A stretch of DNA of 64,000 bases. It comes from Symsagittifera roscoffensis (Eukaryota; Xenacoelomorpha; Acoela; Convolutidae). The notes beneath the pieces were generated by a model. It saw only the letters and a list, made by a program, of their open reading frames with translations, was not told the DNA's origin and ran no database searches. The DNA is taken from assembly GCF_963678635.1 (NCBI RefSeq), contig NC_087070.1, forward strand, positions 49,269,467 through 49,333,466. The letters run 5' to 3'. The position numbers were made by a program, and so were the translations under genes. Numbering within the stretch: position 1 is the stretch's first letter; each line of letters starts with the position of its first letter. Shown here in pieces: positions 39,731 to 52,269 of the stretch.

Positions 39731-42189
39731 CAATCTGATTGAATAATTAGTTTCGAAATTTATTTAAAGCCCCTTGAACTCAACAATACTAAAGGGGGAG
39801 AGTTCTCATGCTGGAGGGATTGAATGCTTGAAAAACTTCAACCAATCAATATCGCTACGCTAAATGCTTTTCTCGCAAAATCGAAGTCAATATTAACAGA
39901 AAATGATAATATATATAATAAATGCAGATATAGTAGGTGCAAATAAAACATTAAAAAATTAAATGTAATAAAATTAAAAATTTTTTTTTTAATTTGAAAT
40001 TTTTTAGTAAAATCATCCCCCCACACGCCATTTAAAGTACAAAAGGATAGATTTAGCTCCTTTTAACCAATCAATTATGGCAAATAAACTTATTTTAACC
40101 AATTTGGAACGATTTTAAGACGGATTAACTCTCCGCTTACGCGTTAATAGCGCGAAATATATCGCGCGTTAATTGTCCCAAATTGGCCAAAATGGCAATC
40201 TTTAAACCCCCATAACTTTACAAAAAATGATCACAGGTGAAATATCTTTTCAAATTTGAGCTCAGGACAACAATACCTTTTGAATGATATAAAAAAAATC
40301 TGTCAAAAATGGCTAGTTAAAAAGTCGAAATTTGTCTGAAGAAAAAAAAAACCCCACCCGAGCACAAATATTCCGTTACTTTCGTATCGAAAGTCGGAAC
40401 AATAAAGTTAATTTTTTTGTTTTTCCATTTTTCGTAAATTGGTATCTTTGAAATTCTGGATTTGTTCCAATCCACCTTCGATTCGGCATTATTTTCATTC
40501 AGCTGCTTATTATCTAACCCGTCACTATTAACACTAATTGCCTGGATTTATTTGCTTACTTTGAGATTTTTGCTTTTCCCAAATATTTGTAAATTTGAAA
40601 TCAGCAGCAAGAATGAAATAAGCGTTGAATTTCAAGCAATTATCTTTTGTTTCTAAGCAAAAACTCAATTTTGGCTGTGCATCATTTTTGTCCAACTACC
40701 CTTTAAGACCATATTTTACTTTCAAGGGTTGGGTGATGTCCTATGATCGACTGATTAGGTTGCTTACTGTATTGTCGAATTCACATAATTACTTCTTTAG
40801 TTTTCAACGAGTATGCATGATAAGTCTAGAATCTAAATTCATATCACAGCACACTGAATCTAAGATACCGCATTTAGTCATTAATTGTTGTTGAACTTGA
40901 CTGACATTATTTAAAATAAAAATGACAACTAGATTTTTCTGGCTACTCTCGTAGCAGTACCAGAGGCTGAATGTTTTTTGCAAGCAATCAAAACGTATAT
41001 TCATGATTACTGTATGTATATACATGATTACTTTTTTCGCAAAGGCACAGCCACAGCACTTGATGCAAAAATTTTAGGTAAGATGAACTACGAGACAAGG
41101 TAACTGGCCTTAAATGGTTTAGCTGTTAGTTAAAAATAATAGGCAAACTTGCAAATTCAAAATTGTAATAAAGATGTGGATTTGTGATTATGCAGTCATT
41201 TTTTTGCAGTTCCTTATTATTGACACGTGGGGCATAATAAGTATAGATGATTAGCCGTCTTCTCAATCAATTTTCTTACAGAAGTGTAGGTAGGGGTTTA
41301 ATTTGCGCGTATTTTTATAAGTTTTGTTTTCACACAAAAACAGGTAGCACAAAAAATTGCGCAGAACCTGATACATTAAAGTGAATTAGTTCAATATTGA
41401 CTCAAATCGATATTCAAAAGTTATAAAAAAAATCTCTCAGTGACCGGAAAATTGGTTTATAATATTGAGAAAAACGGCATTTTTGATATATTTTTCTAAA
41501 AAATTGCCTGCGGTAAGAAATATTCTACTGAAACAAAACAGGAGCTAGCTTGTCCGAAAAAAAACACCTCTATGCGCTAGATTAAAGCCCGTTTTGATAT
41601 TCCAAGAGAACTAATGTCGCGCCAAACGTCGGCTAAAAAGCAATCGATAAAAATCAATAAATAAAGTGAAGACGAGGTCATATTTTTGATTTTGTAAAAA
41701 AACTGAACGTTTTAATTAATAACTTCTATCTGTTGCTACTATTTTTTAGTTTTGTCTCATTATTAATTTATTGAATTCATGGCTGGGCACGAAAAAACAA
41801 TGATATTTAGTTCAGAAGCAATTTCACCAACAAAATTTTTTTTGCGATGCAAAACTAAAATCTGCTGGAATTGAATTTAAAGTTTTTAAGACAAATTGGT
41901 AAACATGTCCAGCAATTGTTAAACAGCGTACAAAAAATCAGCGAAAAAGGATCCGAATCAATTGATTAATCTGATTTGAAAACTCATACAAATAATTTAA
42001 AAATTAATTCAATACATTACATTGCATTATTCATTATAGTACAATCACACATAATTGTGGTTTCTGCTATTCGCAGAGGATCCATGAAAGTCTATTCATC
42101 ATGTCTAAGCGTAGTCCGTTTTTTGTTATGGTCAAAACTTATTCACATACGCTCAAATATTTTGGGAAAGGAAATCGTTTAGCCAGGTG
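39731..42189. other. Intergenic between the LTR element and the methyltransferase gene
   Basis: Apart from the R1 repeat at 40010-40420 I see no gene, RNA or element boundary. Open frames at 40462-40894 (+) and 41976-42182 (+) are AT-driven and unrecognised. Confidence 0.5.
40010..40420 (-). repeat. Dispersed repeat R1, well-preserved copy
   Basis: In reverse orientation this matches the plus-oriented copies at 60105-60390 and 62975-63400. It includes the CG-rich segment CGCGTTAATAGCGCG-AAATATAT-CGCGCGTTAAT (40140-40173), TTGGCCAAAATGGCAATC, CAGGTGAAATATC, TCAGGACAACAATA and CCCCACCCGAGCACAAATA. The far end (CATCCCCCCACA) matches TGTGGGGGGATG near 63365. There is no coding capacity; it is probably a non-autonomous element. 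Confidence 0.7.
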
Positions 42190-45100
42190 TTATTTAGCAA
42201 AAAGGTAGGCATTTTCCTTATACACATCTGTCATTTCTCGTCTCATGTTCTCGATTTCGTTAGAGAGCCCCGAAAAATCTTCCCCTATGAAGTAGTTGAT
42301 CATTTTGAACCCCAACCTACTCAGAACAGTGCACACATACTCAAGCGGGACTACATGAGGGGGGCCCGTGTCCATAGTGTGCTCGTACAGAGCACACAGG
42401 TACCTAAAAAGACAACGAGGTACATTTTTGAGAATCGCACTTTTTTTAACTAGTTTTTGTTTCCCGAGAAAAACCACCTCATAAAATGTTTAATTCAAAA
42501 GAGGGAATTATTGTTTACAAGTTGATTGAGATCTATAAATAACTGGTTAAAATGTTACTACTACAAATGTAGTTTTACATTTTTGTTAACGGATGATCCT
42601 TCAACAAAAGCTGAGTGAGTCATAAAATGTCAACTAGTTTTTTTTAAGTCTTAATCAATTAGTAAACAACAAGTAATTAAAAAGAGGTAATTTTTTAAGA
42701 TAAAAATTAGTTACAAATATCAAGGATCTGCATTAGGAAGCCAAACTGTGCACTGGATAGATGAACAGTTGGGTGTCTTTAGGTCACTGCAGCTCAAAGA
42801 CAAATCTTTCAAAATGCTCCAAAATATGAGTGGTTATATTTTGGTTATATATATTTTGCCGGCACATTACGGAAGAATCTAGCTAGTTGTTCCAGAATCA
42901 GCAACTTGGGAGCGGATTCCGCAAAATTGTAATCTATGAAGTAATGATCACATATTTGTTAATGAATTCCATAAATTGTTCAGAATTTTGCAGTTTTTGT
43001 TTCAGATTTTGCATTTATGACTGTTTTTGGAGGATTTTTTTAGCGATACAAAGTTTTATGTGTTTTAGCTATTTGTTTGTGGAATCCAAAATTGCGAAGA
43101 TTATTTAAAAAAATGGCAATGCGGCGTATTCCGCGGCAAAACTGTTTTCAATTGTTGCAGAACTCTTTTACAACATACTCGGTTTGGCCTCGTAATTTTT
43201 AGTTTAGTTTGACGCATTTAGTTTGAACTTACTTTGAAGTATTTTTTTCCAAACTAGGTAATCTAGAACAAACAACCATCCAGTAAAATATTCAAACACT
43301 ACGAGGAACTGATGCTTTTAACTACATTAAAACCTATTAACAATTAGTTTTATTTTCACTTTAGAAAATAAGCAAAGTGGCTGAGCTGCTTTCAAAGATG
43401 AACTTTTATAGGGAAACACGACAAACAGCCGCGGGATCTATTCAACTATATCCTTTTGCAAAAAGGGGGGTCGGTAAAAGGTACAATATTTACATATATT
43501 TCATCTTCAATTATTTATTTTTGGGTGTGGCGATTCGTTACCTGGTACCATGGGTGTAGTTAAAGAGATTGCAACCCCGTACTAAATACATTCTTTTACG
43601 ATGATCTGAAATTAATTTGTTTTTATTTAAATTCAGGTCTCAAAAGGTTAAGAAATTTAAAAATTGCACCTTCGAGGCTTTAGGATTGAGTTAAATGAAA
43701 CTGACAAACATGTAATTCTTATTCTTATGAGATTGCTAATCTTGATAGCTAAAACAAGTACGCGCAATCTAAATCCACAGAACGGCAAAAAAAATTCCTT
43801 AACTAAAAATTGATATTTCGTTCAGTTTTGGAGCTTTTTGTCGCGGAGTTTTTTTTCTTTTTTTTGTTGAAATTTTCCAATTATAACAAGACGCAAAATA
43901 ACCATAGAAATTAGGAAACCTCCTTAATTAACCTATTTTATAAATCATAATTCTACTGAGAGACTTTACCCGAAAAATTTTCACTCAAAACTAGAGAGGT
44001 TTAAAAGGATAATTCAAATTAGTTGAATATTACTTAGTTGCAAATAGAATAAATTTAATCAGATACACAGTATCAATTTAACATAGAATGAAACACTTTT
44101 CTACAGAAAAGTTGGAAGAAGGTTTAGACAAACTATATCAAAACATAAATAGCGTGTGTCGTACTTAACACAATGATTCAAGTCGGTGTGAAGTGGCCTT
44201 GTAGACTACCACTAAGCAAGATGCTGCAAAAGATATCCTTAATGGTAAATAAGTACGAGATACCGAAGGTCACCTCACGACACTGAGAGCGATGAAAATT
44301 AATATAACTAAATCCAGTCTTTTGGAAGGACGAACAGAACTCCCCATTTATTAAAAACAAAATTATGGGAGATCATTCGCGTGGTTAAAAGAAGTCGCAT
44401 TCAACCATGTGGGTCTCATTTTTTGTAAATTGTAAAAAATAAAATTAACACTAAGCCCATTTGTCAATTACATCCAAATAGGGTAAAAGTTATTACCTGT
44501 ATTTTTTAAAATAACAATATATGGATTGCATCTGGAAACATCCATCCGGTCTATGGTACAAAATAACAAGGGTAGCAGGTTACTCTGCAAGTAGCACAGA
44601 ATGCTCCGATCGTTGTCTTAAAAAATATAACAATTTTTTTTTCAATTTAGTGTCGTTTTTCTTCTGAGTAGTGTGATAAAAGGAACTGAATAATAAAACG
44701 CGTAAACATAACCAAATTTATTAGTAAGAAAGCAAATGGGACAAAAATTATCGAAGATAAATGACTCGAAAAAAATTATAAAACAAATTTAAAAAGTTCC
44801 AAGAAAGCGCTGAAAGATATTTTTATTCAAGTAAGACTAAATTCCTGTGTTTAAATTAAACTATTGTAAGCTAATATGCTATTAAAATAAGCTATAGTAA
44901 GCCTGCTAGCTCGCTTTACTCGTTCGAAATGAGACTAAAATTCAAAAATTTTAAGCCAGTTTTTCTCAATACTGGGACAATTTGTTGAAATTTTGTTAAA
45001 TGTTGTTCAACTGAAACGGCTTTGAAATGATATATCACTTGACCCATTCCGATGATTTATTGTGGTATCCATTACGAGGCCAAACTGTGCACTGGATAGG

Positions 45101-47087
45101 AGCACAATTTTGTGTCTGTATGATCCTGGATTCCAGAGACAAGTCTTTAAACATGTTAAAATTTTGTCGGAACAATCAAAGAGAAGAAAAGAACAAAAGA
45201 AGAACAAAGGGAGCGTCCTTGTTGCAGAATCCGCTTACAATGCACAAAATGCACAGTTTGGCCTCGTAATGTCTGATTTTGCTTGGAAAACAAAAAAAGA
45301 GAAAAATGAAAAACACAAACGAATACTAATGGTCGGAACAATACAAAGTTTCAAACAGTGTCATCTGAAAATCATATGCTTCCACAAGGAGATGACTCCG
45401 CGCCTAATTTCAACAGCCAGTTGCGCGGCGCATAAGTTTTTGCTCAGGAACAAAAGTTTTGGGTTAAACCCAATTTTTAAGCTTTGAAATTACCTGATTA
45501 TTGCGTCAGTACAACAAATTTGAAAACTATCAAAATGTGTCTCCAGCTTTAGACAAAAGTTTGTCATGGCCTAATTATTAAACGTGCCAATTTTCGCAAC
45601 AATCTGACAACGTGAAGAAAAAATCCTGTAAAGTTTCACAAGTTGAAGAAAAAAAAAACACTGTTGATTTCTAGGCTGGGAACTATAATTCGAAAGACGC
45701 TAGTTTGCTATCATACAGAAAGAAACAAAATAAAACCGGGTACCAGCATAAATTTTCTGTCATCGATTTTGAAGGCCGGAGCAAAAAACTTTGATAATAC
45801 CAGCCTCGAATAAATAAATTTGTCAGATAATAGTGTCATAATCCGATCCGTGTATATTATCCGATCCGGGTTTCCTACCTGCATTTTGGTACTTTGCATA
45901 TGAACTGTTGAATGACTTGAAAGTAAGCGTCGCGCATGTGGGGCTCCAGGGCTATCAGACACCCCTTGTCAATCACAGCTTCCATTTGGACTGTAGGGTC
46001 GATGAGGTGTTTGGGGGAGAACTCGAACACATCTCCACAATATATCTGTTTAGAGACCATTTTCTCAAGTACAAAGTCGAGAAAAAAATAAAAACATGAT
46101 TTTGGAACATTTACCATATTATAGCCCGGCTCGAGAGCAAATTAAATTGAACTACAAAAAAAAGCTATCATTCTGAGAACAACAAACAGTTGATATTGAT
46201 TATGTATTGAACAATTTTTCGACAATTTTTTTGTGCAATTTTTCAATTTATATACACTTTGGTCCCTGGATTGTGTTATTTGCGTTTTTGAACACTTTTC
46301 CGAAGCCTGCAACTTGCTGTTCTTCCAATTCCAGATTTTGCTCTCGGGAAAGAAGGCAAATTGATTTCTCGTTGGCTTCTACGTCTGAAAACAACAGATG
46401 TCAACATAGGATAATCCTTTTGAGCTATAAAGATTTTTGGCGAGTATTTCTTGAAGCAAATCTCACATACCCGTAAAAAAAACCTCGTTTAAACACTTGA
46501 AAGACCCTATTTTGACAAATTATGGACCTCCATTTTGAACTTTTTCTTAAGAAATATTTCACTTATAAATTGCGTTTATTTGACGCACGCTCCTCCCTCC
46601 CGAAAATGAGTAGAAATTTACTCCAAAAGCGCGTTTGGAAAAAATAGGGTTGTAGGCTGAAAATGGACGTCGGAAAACAGCAACGAAGTGAGGAGGTCGT
46701 TTTTGAAGGGTCGAGTTTTTGAGAAAAAAAGGGGGGTTTCTCTTCTGAAAAACTTCACGTGTTGATTCATGTCAAAAAGTTATTCGGTTTCATTCAGTTT
46801 CATTGGCCTGATAATTTTGATTTTCGTTCGTTAAATTTTTCAGTTTTGAAAGGACTTTCAATGTGAAATAACAAACAATACGTGCCTATTATTGTAGCTC
46901 CGAGCTCGTGAAAGAACTTTATTTCAGCTGCTTTTCCACAAAGTGGGATGAAGATGGTGGCTGTTCGTTTGTCTTCGGGTAGTATTTCCGACTGGAATTG
47001 CAAAATGAAGGGTACAACTTTTTCCTTGTGAAAAAAGGGTGTGTTTGAGACCTCCCATACTTCGTGCCACATTTCCAAATTAGACAT
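42190..47087 (-). CDS. Thiopurine S-methyltransferase-like SAM-dependent methyltransferase, complete, 4 exons
   Basis: Exons 47087-46886, 46384-46266, 46045-45879 and 42403-42190 sum to 702 nt: 233 residues plus stop, the usual TPMT length (about 230-245). Exon 1 has the ATG, a MWHEVWE...TPFFHKE start and the SAM-binding IPLCGKAAEI motif (about 47-56). Exon 2 adds the acidic strand end VEANEK and KVFK. Exon 3 reads IYCGDVFEF...AVIDKGCLIALEPHMR, the TPMT core. Exon 4 has GPPHVVP and the C-terminal helix. TPMTs transfer methyl from SAM to aromatic thiols or related acceptors in the cytosol; the substrate is unknown here. Intron 1 is GC-AG. Intron 2 has no GT donor that keeps the frame and the KVFK-to-IYCG spacing, giving GG-AG (or AG-AC by sliding the shared CAG). 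Intron 3 is GT-AG, 3475 bp, with transposon insertions. Confidence 0.9.
42732..43197. mobile_element. MITE-family copy with degenerate ends, in TPMT intron 3
   Basis: Left end AAGCCAAACTGTGCACTGG and right end GGTTTGGCCTCGTAAT are inverted relative to each other and match the TIRs of the better-preserved copy at 45070-45271. About 465 bp, non-coding, diverged. Confidence 0.45.
45020..45360. repeat. SINE-like dispersed repeat interrupted by a MITE
   Basis: GATATATCACTTGACCCATTCCGATG ... GTGGTAT is followed, after the MITE at 45070-45271, by TCTGATTTTGCTTGGAAAAC. The copies at 19180 and 50383 read straight through this point and serve as empty sites. Upstream parts (from about 44570) match 18715-19150. 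Confidence 0.65.
45070..45271. mobile_element. 202-bp MITE with perfect 22-bp terminal inverted repeats
   Basis: The first 22 bp (45070-45091, beginning CATTACGAGGCCAAAC) are the exact reverse complement of the last 22 (45250-45271). The interior is non-coding. It sits inside the repeat above; comparing with empty copies gives at most a 2-bp (TC) duplication at the junction. Single-ended relatives occur near 12785 and 14525, and a degenerate one at 42732-43197. Confidence 0.75.
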
Positions 47088-49435
47088 AACTGAACCTCAA
47101 ACGCGAAGTCCATATAGTTTTTTTCGTGCCGTTATTAAAATAGTGTGATATAAATTGTTGACAGTATTTATACTTTTTCCGTCAAATTTTGCAAGTCTCT
47201 CAAAAAGTAAGAGCAAAAATGAAAATGCTCAAGTCTGATTGGTCAAATTTCCGCTAATTATAGCTCAAACAGTGGAGTGAAGCGCTTCTGACCAAATTTG
47301 GGCGGAATAAATATAAAAACTCAAACAAAAACGAAATTGAAAACCCAAAAAATCAATATATTAGCTTTTAAACATTTATAGCTTGAATATCAAAACATTT
47401 TGAAAATGTTGACCAAGTTTTCAATTGCGAATGGCTGGAAAAAAAACCTAGCGACAGTCTTAAAATATCAACGCGAAATTCTGGACTTGAAATGGAAACA
47501 ATTATATAGTGCCGTGACTTTGAAGTTCGGGTCAAAAATCTACCCTGAAAAGAAGTCTATATTTAAACAAACCAACACCATTAAAAAATTCTAGTAATGT
47601 GTGATAATTTTCCAGTTGAAACTCAATATTTTAGCTGAATAAAAACCAAAACTTTAGCCTGAAAATAAATGCATAAGTTATACAAACAAGTTAGAATTTT
47701 AGTCGGAGAATAATCTGCTGCTTTTTTGTCGGAAGTTCGGGTAGCCACTTGCTAGATTGCGCCAATTGCGCCATGAACGCCCTTGTCGCGAACGTTTTGA
47801 CGGACTTTTTCAGTCGCGAATGTTTAGAAATTACAAAGTCTGGTCGTGAATGTCTGGATATACAGTTGGGATTAAAATTTGGGAGCAATTTGGACGTCGA
47901 TCTGGGGGTAGATAAAGAGATATTGAAAGAATAAACGCACCAGAGTCTTCAAAAAATATGGAGCAAAAACGAACGCAGAAGATTTCTCAAAACTGCCCGT
48001 CATCAAATATTGACCAGGACTTCCTTCAGCGGAAATTTTCTCAGGTGAAGAATTGATTGTATTTAGAAAGTTTATATTCTATTCGAAATATGTAATTTAA
48101 AGCATAAAAACTAAGGCTCAGTTATGCATTTTGGAAATATTATGCAAAAACGTTTCCAATTACGATATAAATTGAGCATTAATAGTTTTCCCAAACGGGT
48201 CTTTAAAATTGTGCCTTTATAACCCACTGCTAGTTTTTGATCCTCACGAAATAATCAGTACCGAGAAAATGCTTAGTTATTTCTGCAATAAGCGAGAGCA
48301 AATCAGCTTACGAAAGCCAAGCGAATTTTATTTTAACCAACTCACCTGTTACTGGGCTAAGGAAAATTTATCTCTGTTCTGGAAAAAAGAATGGTTTGCG
48401 TAATTGTCTTGAAACAAGGTTGAGATGCTATAAGATTTCAAAATTTTCAGTCTTTCAAAGCTCTTTCAGTCTTTATTTGAATGAAATTGAACAATTTGAA
48501 ATTTTTCCCCAGTTTCGAGAAAAACCGGTTTGAAATTTGTGATTTTGTGTTTTAAGTCGAGCAAATAAATAAGCTTGCAATATTGCAATAGCTTAATGGC
48601 TTAAAAGCTTACAATAGCATACTTTAAGCCGTAAAAACTTAGTTTTCCTCGAAGAAAGTTAGTTTTTTTTCTACAATAATTGTTTTCCAATTTACCTATT
48701 TCACTATGATTGAGAATTTCGTACTATGAATTTTTCTTTAAGATCCTTTGATTAAAATTGGTTTGTTAGTCTTTCAAATGTTTTTTTTTTGATAAAAACC
48801 CTTGAAATACCGTTGAATGTAAGTAAATAAATAGGCTATTGTAATTCAATTTTTTTGTCGTTCAATATATCAATACAATAACTATTTTAACGGTTGCAAC
48901 CTCAATTTTGTCAGTCCAAGTTAGCAGTTGATTGAATCTTAAAAATTAACTGTTGTCTAAGTAGTTTTAATTTGAAGTATTTAATATTTACGTACAGTTA
49001 GCAACCTGCGTAAAGTTTATCAAAACCAAACAAAATTGTTTTCCTTGAAATGGTTATTCAAGTTATTTAATTATTTAATCTGCAAGATCAACTTTAAATG
49101 TCACCTGGAATATTTACTCTATGCGTACAAAGGTTAAGGTTTTATGGAAAGATTAATATTTACGAATTGTTGTCTATCTTCTTTAATTTTATCAAAACCA
49201 TATATGTTAAGATTATTTTTTTCATGAAATGGTTATTCAAAATATTTAATTATTTAAACTGCAACAACAAATCTAAAAGTCACTTGATATTTGACTAGCA
49301 ATGTAAAAGTTACAACTATTTGTCAATCTACCTCAAATTTATCAAAATCAATTATCTCAAAAGGTCATTTTCAAAGTTTTCAAAATTAAAATTTTTAATT
49401 GCTTAAAAAATGTGAACAATTTTAAAACTCAGATG
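47088..49435. other. Upstream region of the TPMT-like gene, no gene seen
   Basis: AT-rich. No clear promoter element can be assigned. Frames at 47400-47594 (+), 47749-47934 (+) and 48209-48403 (+) show no family motif. A stretch near 48490-48600 resembles, inverted, part of the repeat at 19030-19120. Confidence 0.45.
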
Positions 49436-49439
49436 AAAT

Positions 49440-49505
49440 ATGTGGGAGCGGACGCCTCAGGGATTCGATTCCCTCGCCAACCAAAGGGTCCCCTTTGGTG
49501 TTACT
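49440..49505 (+). repeat. tRNA-like T-arm motif in a dispersed repeat
   Basis: GGGATTCGATTCCC forms a perfect T-arm-like stem-loop close to the B-box consensus and is followed by CGCCAACCAAAGGGTCC, shared with 19345-19370. No A box precedes it, so it is not an intact tRNA gene. It may be the trace of a tRNA-derived SINE. Confidence 0.35.
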
Positions 49506-49802
49506 TTGTGACATTCATTTTATTTTTTTGGTCAAAAAGTACTCAAAAACGGGTCTTATTAGTGTTCTGGGGGTGACAAAAGGGATGTGAAAAAAATAGA
49601 ATTTAGGTATATTCAACAGTCATAGAAAAATAGAAAAATTGGAAAAGCTTTTTTTTGTGAAAATTTCAAAACATTTCTGAATTTTTTTCTATTTTCAAGA
49701 TGACGTTAAGCATAAGTATAACAAAATCAAAATAATTAAACGAACTTTTTAAAATTCGCTCGCGTTACGACAGAAAAGGTTTTAAAAAGATATATTGGAT
49801 CA

Positions 49803-49860
49803 ATTGAGCAATCTCACCCCGTAATGACCAATTGAGCTATCCCCCCCTCACGCAAAAACG
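49803..49860 (-). repeat. SINE-like head with perfect pol III A box
   Basis: On the minus strand TAGCTCAATTGG (plus 49828-49839) fits the A-box consensus TRGCNNARYNGG at all positions and is followed by GTCATTACGGGGTGAGATTGCTCAATTGATCC. A related GATTGCTCAATTGATCCGATATAT occurs on the plus strand at 50357-50380, at the start of the GACTCATTCCGATGATT repeat. I infer a tRNA-derived SINE family; no complete tRNA fold is present. Confidence 0.45.
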
Positions 49861-50326
49861 GTAAAACGCTACAAAAAGACGTCAGCAAACGCAAGAAGAT
49901 GGTTGATATGTTCGTAGCACGCAATCAATTGACCGATTGAAGTTTATTTTATATGAGTATCGAGAAAAATTTTGAAAAAAAAATCAAATTTTTTAAAACA
50001 AAAATTCGATTCTTTAAATTGTTTTGCAAATTTTTGTTTCGGCGATCATTGCCTCATCAGGAAAGCGACTTACCAGGGTTGATGCTCTAGTCTTGTATCT
50101 GGATATCAAACATTGCTCTCCGCAGCACCTTAATATTGCCTAAAATTTAGTAGCTTTATTTGCCTAAAATTTATTGATTCTTTTTCACTCTGATTGTAAT
50201 TCATGAGCTTTGATATTGTAAATTTTGGCCTTCCACATTCAATCGAGAATCTGTTTATGATTTCTTATCATCCAAACGATTTTCAAATGTTTATAAACAT
50301 GTCTCAAGAACCTATTGAGCTTTATA

Positions 50327-50510
50327 CCCCCCCCCCCCCAAGCGAGATTGGGGGGAGATTGCTCAATTGATCCGATATATGCCGCGACTCATTCCGATGA
50401 TTATTTGTGGTACCTGATTTGCCTGGAAAACAAAAAAAAACAGAAAAATAGAAAAGAAATAGAAAAAAAAACACACGCCAATACAACGTTTTTCCCCATT
50501 TCAATAATAC
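50327..50510 (+). repeat. SINE-like repeat copy preceded by a poly-C tract
   Basis: Thirteen Cs (50327-50339), then a GC-rich head and the core GACTCATTCCGATGATTATTTG, CTGATTTGCCTGGAAAACAAAAAAA. This copy is uninterrupted at the site where the 45070 MITE sits in its relative. Confidence 0.6.
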
Positions 50511-50999
50511 GGTTAACAGGAGAATACTACTGGAGGCCACATTTGAGAAAAGCAGAGCCTTGCTAAAAATAGTTTTTGTTATTTTTCTTGTTCTGCAAGT
50601 TTTTTATTTACATGCGGCCTTCTTAAGTATGCTCCTGTTTCGTATCGCACAAAAAACAATTCCAATGAGCCACTGTTAGCAAAATATTGAGTTAGAGAAT
50701 TTTGTCAAATCAATTTAAAAAATAGGTTTCCGTAGATTTTAAACTGTGTTTATTAGAACTTCAACATCCCTTACTTGTTTGATTTGTTAGATTCTTAAAG
50801 TATACGTCATTACAAGTAACATCAAAAATACAGACAAATCTGCCGGTCAAAATTATAGACTCGTACAGACTTTTTATATGTTTAGGCTATCACCCATATC
50901 CGGTAAGCTGCACAAAGTTTGCCAAGAAAGCTCAAGCTAATATTATGCCCATAATGAATGAATTGAACATAGTTCGTTGACGAGCTGTTACGCTTGCTC

Positions 51000-51235
51000 G
51001 GATCATGATCATGATTGGACCAAATGGTCGAACGATGTCCAAGGTTTATCAATACGAACAAGGTCGAGCAATGCCTATAGTCGAACAAAGTCTATTCATT
51101 GGTCAAATCATGTGTCGAACGGGGTCAAATCATGAGTTGAACCGGGTTGAAAAGGGCAGAATTATGGATCGAACTGCGTATAAAGGGGTCGAATCTTGGG
51201 TTGAACAAAGGCAAATCATTCAATCAATGCGATCA
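51000..51235. repeat. Imperfect minisatellite, GGGTCAAATCATG-GTCGAAC units (left copy)
   Basis: Imperfect ~25-35 bp units built around G(G)TC(A/G)AATCATG followed by (A/G)GT(T/C)GAAC. The open frame across it (51005-51247) is a by-product of the repeat. Confidence 0.6.
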
Positions 51236-52269
51236 ATTATAAATTAAATAAGTTAGAGTCGCCTCATGAGTGGATCTATAGGCAAACTGAATTTGTCAGA
51301 TTTTCTTTTGCTAAGAGACTGTAAAAAGATGCAAAATAAGGAAAAATCAGTATATACATTTTACTGTACAGTTAACCAATCCAACAAATTGCTGATCATC
51401 CGTAGAACACCAAGAGAAGGCCTACACATGGTACTAGAAATACAAACAACTTTTTTCGGGCAAGGACAAAAATGTTACCGATAAAACAAAAAGCTGAAAC
51501 GATCAAGTTAAGCAAACTTTTGAGAGCAACAACATGACTTTCACCACAAAAACCGAACACTGATAGGCTGCTTTGATCCTAATGTTTTCGCCATTTGCAT
51601 TATCTGCTCGCTGAGAGGATTAAGGGCTCCTGACTAATGCCCAAAAAATCGGTGGTTTATTTTATTCATTCTGATAACCTAAATTTGTGGTACGTGATTT
51701 TGCCTGAGAAAAAATTTTGCCTGAGAAAAAAATCCAACTTGGAGTACAAATTTTCCTTGTTAGAAACATAAGGAGCACACTTCTGAAGGCCACACGTGAA
51801 CAAAAGTTCAGAGCGTTGATATTTTTTGTTGACAATTTTTTTGTTTCATAATTTTTTTTTACATGTGGCTCCTGTTTAGTTTCGCAGAAGAAAATTAATT
51901 CCAATTAGCCACTGGTACCAAAATATTGAGTTAAAAATGTTGTCAAATTAATTGGCAAAAGTAGGTTTCGATGGATTGTAACCTCTGTTTATTAGAGTTT
52001 CAACTTACTTTACTTGTTTGTTTTGTTAAATTCTCAAAGTATACGTCAATTCAAGTAAAATCGAAAACATATATGAATCTACCGATCAAAGTTAAAGACT
52101 CGTACAAAATTTTTAGGCAATTCATATGTTTGAGCAAAGTGGAACAAGTGCAATCAACCATATTTGGTATGCTGCACCAAAAATATGCGAATCAAGAAAG
52201 TTCCAGATGATTTTATTCTTAAAATAAATGAATTGAACTTAGTCAGCTGACAAGCAAATACCCTTTTTG

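Noticed and set aside
46200-46384. Canonical GT splice at AAA|GTGTTC in TPMT exon 2
   Set aside because: It would remove VFK and the residues before IYCG that are conserved in spacing in the family; the non-canonical model keeps the frame and gives the expected length.
48209-48403. 64-aa plus-strand frame as a missing exon of a gene
   Set aside because: It lacks clear splice sites and family motifs, and lies upstream of a TPMT gene already complete at the expected length.
49440-49505. tRNA gene
   Set aside because: Only a T-arm-like motif is present; there is no acceptor stem, D arm or A box at the right distance.
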